Assembly: GCA_031282985.1 (NCBI GenBank)
Contig: JAITCR010000068.1
Coordinates: 1-9,224 of the forward strand
From: Nitrososphaerota archaeon
Lineage (GTDB): Archaea > Thermoproteota > Bathyarchaeia > Bathyarchaeales > Bathycorpusculaceae
Reading direction: 5' to 3'
DNA length: 9,224 bases
Shown: positions 6,806-9,224 of the stretch, in pieces
Numbering within the stretch: the stretch's first letter is position 1
How the letters are laid out: each line of letters opens with the position of its first letter
The notes under the pieces: generated by a model
Seen by the model: the letters and a program-made list of their open reading frames with translations, nothing else
Told to the model about the DNA's origin: nothing
Databases searched by the model: none
Translations under genes and position numbers: made by a program

Positions 6806-8710
6806 TTAGCCCTCCTCTTTTTTTGTTGTTATGGTTATGTTTTTGAGTTCGTGGAGTTCGAGTTGTTGGAGCGTCTTTTTTGTTGGGGTGCCTTTTAGGG
6901 TCCAACCGCGTGCTGTGTAGTAATCGTCGAGCATTAAGTTTAGTTCTTCCTGTGTTACTATTTGGCCTTTTGTTGGGCAGTTGTTGTCTGTTATAGGCTG
7001 GTTTAAGACTTTCCATGGAAGTGTGTCATCTTTGCGGGTTAGGCCTTCGCGGATGTTTATGAGTCTTGCAAGAGTTTCTATGCGTTGACCGGCAAGTTTG
7101 AGTTCTTCAGAGGTAATTTCTTTGCCTGTAACGGCACTGTAGAGTTTAGCTAAATCTTCAACATCTTTATACAGGGTGCCTTTTGCGTTTTTGCAGATTA
7201 TAAAAGAGTCTATCAAGTTATAAATGTCTTCAAGTTCCTCAACGAGTTTTCCACGGCCAACCTCAGCTTTTAGGCGATCAACTTTGCCAGATAAATCAAG
7301 CATAAATGCACCACTGCGACTATGATCAGCACCACGAAAAGACACTGCTACGCTTAAAGCAGTAGTTTTAAGACAACGTAAATCGTACCCTGTAGCTTCT
7401 AAACCTTTAACATGCTGAGCTAAAGAGCCAAAAGCATCAACATCATCACCATCACTACCAAGTTTCTCTGCAGCAACTTTAACGCCGTCAGCAAGTATGT
7501 CACCTATGCCCTCTCTTACAGCCATATGCTCTATTAACGGTATAATTACATCAGCATTACCAAAATAAGGAACAAAACCCAACTCCTCTAACAGAACAGC
7601 AGCACTGTTGTTTTTGAGAAGGCCTTTTCCATGGCAGTCCATTATAAAGCCAATTACGCCGCCTACACTTTGGGTGTCTAAACCGTAATATGTACAGCGT
7701 TCAATAGCTTTAATTATAACATCAAGTCTGTCCACGCCAAGATTAGGTCCAAATGCCCATAAACTATCATACTCAATACGTGTCAAAGTATCCTTATAGA
7801 TACCCTCTCTGACTAAAACTTCATGTTCACATCGCATAGCACAAGAATTACAGCCAATAATTTTTACAACAAAACGCTCATTAATAACAGAGCTGCCAAT
7901 ATTTTCGGCTAATTGGAAATGGGAATCATTATAATTACGTGTTGGAACACAAAACATGTCATTTAAATGCACAAGATTCTCTGTTGAACCCATAGTACGA
8001 TACTTTTGCACAGCAGGGCCCTTCATACGCTCATGAAAATCCTTAACCAAACTAAAGAATTCATCAGGTTTAGAAACACTAACATCCATAGTACCTCTAA
8101 CTGCTATAGCTTTAAGGTTTTTAGAACCCATAACAGCACCAAGACCCGTACGACCAGCAACACGAGTTCTATCATTAACAATACAAGCAATCTTGGAAAG
8201 ATTTTCCCCAGCAACACCAATAGACGCAACACGAACATAAAAATCGCCAATCTCTACCCGTATAGCGTCTTCAACCTCTTCAGGAGATTTCCCCCAAAGA
8301 GCAGAAGCATCAAGTATCTGTATAGAGTCATCATCTATCCAAAGATAGGAAGGCTTTTCCGCTTTACCAGTTATTACTACAGCATCATAACCAGCACGTT
8401 TAAACTCAGCACCAAAAGTGCCACGACTAACAGATGTTCCAAGTAAATTAGTCACTGGCGACTTGGATACAAAAGCATGACCACTACCACCTGTTGGGAA
8501 CATTGTACCTGAAATAGGACCAACCGCTAAAACAAACGGGTTCTCAGAACTTAGAGGATCAACACCAACCTTTGAATTAGACCAATAAAGTTTCATACCC
8601 AAACCAATACCGCCAATATATTTCTTAGCGGTTGCTTCATCAAGTTTTTTCACATGAGAACTTGCAGTGGTTAAATTTACATGCAACACTTTTCCTGCGT
8701 AACCGAGCAA
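6806..8710 (-). CDS. Tungsten aldehyde:ferredoxin oxidoreductase family large subunit (AOR2)
   Basis: A 634-residue AOR-family protein when started at the TTG at 8710, giving the family-typical N-terminus MLGYAGKVLHVNL. GGAGG lies seven bases before that TTG, whereas the in-frame ATG at 8764 lies upstream of the probable TATA box and adds 18 residues unlike the family. The [4Fe-4S] ligands are Cys287, Cys290, Cys294 and Cys506, and GAVMGSKNLK is at 191-200, the same position as in AOR1. Glu313 (in RIEYDSLW) and His463 (in GADHSRSG) match the active-site Glu313 and His448 of the Pyrococcus furiosus enzyme, so catalysis is probably intact. Asp345 (YYGLD) and Asp501 to Cys506 (DSFIIC) correspond to the two DxxGL(D/C) motifs. 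Expected reaction: aldehyde to carboxylate with reduction of ferredoxin. The aldehyde cannot be told from sequence. It is followed by its own ferredoxin gene. Confidence 0.95.
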   Translation of the reverse strand: MLGYAGKVLHVNLTTASSHVKKLDEATAKKYIGGIGLGMKLYWSNSKVGVDPLSSENPFVLAVGPISGTMFPTGGSGHAFVSKSPVTNLLGTSVSRGTFGAEFKRAGYDAVVITGKAEKPSYLWIDDDSIQILDASALWGKSPEEVEDAIRVEIGDFYVRVASIGVAGENLSKIACIVNDRTRVAGRTGLGAVMGSKNLKAIAVRGTMDVSVSKPDEFFSLVKDFHERMKGPAVQKYRTMGSTENLVHLNDMFCVPTRNYNDSHFQLAENIGSSVINERFVVKIIGCNSCAMRCEHEVLVREGIYKDTLTRIEYDSLWAFGPNLGVDRLDVIIKAIERCTYYGLDTQSVGGVIGFIMDCHGKGLLKNNSAAVLLEELGFVPYFGNADVIIPLIEHMAVREGIGDILADGVKVAAEKLGSDGDDVDAFGSLAQHVKGLEATGYDLRCLKTTALSVAVSFRGADHSRSGAFMLDLSGKVDRLKAEVGRGKLVEELEDIYNLIDSFIICKNAKGTLYKDVEDLAKLYSAVTGKEITSEELKLAGQRIETLARLINIREGLTRKDDTLPWKVLNQPITDNNCPTKGQIVTQEELNLMLDDYYTARGWTLKGTPTKKTLQQLELHELKNITITTKKEEG

Positions 8711-8717
8711 ACCGGTT

Positions 8718-8722
8718 CCTCC
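8718..8722 (-). promoter_or_regulatory. Shine-Dalgarno sequence that fixes the TTG start of AOR2
   Basis: GGAGG on the minus strand (plus CCTCC) is seven bases from the TTG at 8710-8708. No comparable site precedes the ATG at 8764. Confidence 0.75.
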
Positions 8723-8753
8723 CACAAATTTAGGAGTATAGGCAGTAAAAAAG

Positions 8754-8762
8754 TATATTAAC
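8754..8762 (-). promoter_or_regulatory. Probable archaeal TATA box of AOR module 2
   Basis: The minus strand reads GTTAATATA, identical to the 9-mer ahead of AOR1. A start site about 26 bases downstream would fall near 8731, leaving a leader of about 20 bases that includes the GGAGG. This geometry supports both the promoter and the TTG start. Confidence 0.5.
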
Positions 8763-8771
8763 ATAGCGAAT

Positions 8772-8783
8772 AAAGTATACTTT
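8772..8783. promoter_or_regulatory. Perfect 12-base palindrome upstream of the AOR2 promoter
   Basis: AAAGTATACTTT is a perfect palindrome nine bases upstream of the AOR2 TATA box. Its left half, AAGTATA (8773-8779), recurs at 8751-8757 overlapping the TATA box, exactly 22 bases away, about two helical turns. This could be a repressor or activator site. It is only a candidate, because short AT-rich palindromes arise by chance. Confidence 0.3.
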
Positions 8784-8808
8784 TTAATGTTGCAATTGAT
8801 GTTTTTTG

Positions 8809-8973
8809 CTATTTGCGTTTACGAAATATTTTATAGTCATCCATGTCTGTAACGCATTCAAATCCCACTTCTAAAAGTTTACATGCATCATCTAAGAGCC
8901 TGTTTAATATCTCCGTAATAGTAGCGAAATAAACGCTAATTTTGTGGCTTGTAAAGTGCTGGAAATTTTCCGT
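8809..8973 (-). pseudogene. C-terminal remnant of an archaeal tyrosine recombinase (integrase)
   Basis: A 54-codon open stretch on the minus strand has no plausible start, an upstream TGA at 8974-8976 and a TAG at 8809-8811. Its end reads LLDDACKLLEVGFECVTDMD and then DYKIFRKRK. This resembles the distinctive tail of archaeal integrases, in which a helix of the type EEAxKLLExGFEYV is followed by a short strand ending in FRKRK. The catalytic Arg/His/Tyr region is not recognisable upstream, so only the tail survives. It lies 99 bases upstream of AOR2 on the same strand. The first 25 codons do not match the family clearly and may be in the wrong frame. Identification is by eye from the tail alone. 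Confidence 0.5.
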
Positions 8974-9011
8974 TCAAATTTTCCACAACAAACAATAGAC
9001 CTGTTCGGAAA

Positions 9012-9215
9012 CTAGTTTCCTCCTTGACTGCGTGTTAATATATTTAGTTGAATGATTTTCGTTGCACTCTTCTCAAAGTTACATATTCCACAAATCAAAG
9101 ACACACACACACACAAACCATGTCTTTTCCGCTTATCTCTACATGGACATTTCAAAATCTTAAAACACTTAACCCACACAACAATATACTCAACAAATAT
9201 CCCCCACTCAGACAA
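9012..9215 (-). pseudogene. Probable decayed C-terminus of a TnpB-like (IS605 OrfB) protein
   Basis: A 67-codon minus-strand reading frame near the right edge, stop at 9012-9014. It contains EYIVVWVK, then KCPC and CGICNF with KIIQLNILTR after them. In archaeal TnpB proteins the C-terminus has an EYKxxW segment, a four-cysteine zinc ribbon and then CGFxADRDxIAAxNILxR. The spacing from the last Cys pair to NIL.R agrees residue for residue, but the catalytic Asp of the DRD motif is Thr here and the first Cys pair is CxC instead of CxxC. Between the Cys pairs the frame crosses a GT repeat, a likely site of slippage. This is therefore read as a dead fragment. The call is tentative, and an unrelated small Cys-rich protein remains possible. 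Confidence 0.4.
9101..9114. repeat. (AC)7 dinucleotide repeat
   Basis: Seven uninterrupted AC units (GT on the minus strand). It lies within the zinc-ribbon region of the TnpB-like remnant, where it encodes alternating Cys and Val. Such tracts are prone to slippage and are unusual in intact archaeal genes. Confidence 0.9.
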
Positions 9216-9224
9216 ATCACAACT

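Noticed and set aside
8711..8764. ATG start at 8764 for AOR2
   Set aside because: It lies upstream of the probable TATA box, has no ribosome binding site and adds 18 residues foreign to the family; the TTG at 8710 has GGAGG at good spacing.
9036..9050. Third GTTAATATA-like promoter core near the right edge
   Set aside because: It lies within the decayed TnpB-like remnant with no gene downstream; such AT-rich strings are expected by chance.

Overview
The window reads as AT-rich chromosome from an anaerobic archaeon. A Bathyarchaeia-like or related TACK lineage is my best guess, but it is an inference. The support is: two tungsten aldehyde:ferredoxin oxidoreductase (AOR) genes, TATA-like boxes ahead of both, GGAGG ribosome binding sites, and an integrase remnant with an archaeal-looking C-terminal tail. 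No rRNA, tRNA or CRISPR array was seen.

Layout: 1-265 is the decayed N-terminal part of an IS5-like transposase (minus). 348-2030 holds a minus-strand pair, an M24B Xaa-Pro peptidase followed by a nicotinamidase-like cysteine hydrolase. 2031-2222 is a divergent promoter region. 2223-4650 is AOR module 1 (plus): an AOR-family subunit and, one base later, a ferredoxin with four [4Fe-4S] sites. An AT-rich palindrome at 4649-4668 separates it from an unrecognised 111-residue gene (4673-5008, minus). 5069 to about 6260 is a wrecked IS91-like element: a Y2 HUH transposase broken by at least five frameshifts and a stop, with a hairpin next to GTTC at its downstream end. 6308-8710 is AOR module 2 (minus), again AOR then four-cluster ferredoxin. 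8809-8973 is the tail of a tyrosine recombinase, and 9012-9215 is probably the tail of a TnpB-like protein.

The two AOR modules are paralogous, arranged tail to tail, and flank the orphan gene and the dead transposon. Each AOR should oxidise an aldehyde or similar substrate at a tungsten-bispterin centre and pass electrons through its [4Fe-4S] cluster to the four-cluster partner, as in AorAB and WorLS-type complexes. No flavin subunit, tungstate transporter or cofactor gene is present. The two large subunits differ in one telling way: AOR2 keeps a Glu at residue 313, while AOR1 has Asn at the aligned position and twice as many cysteines. AOR1 may therefore have a changed substrate or chemistry.

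Base composition also alternates in blocks. The plus strand is G+T-rich at about 1800-3850 and 6290-7080, and A+C-rich at about 3850-6250 and 7250-9224. Two of the boundaries fall inside the AOR genes at about the same codon.
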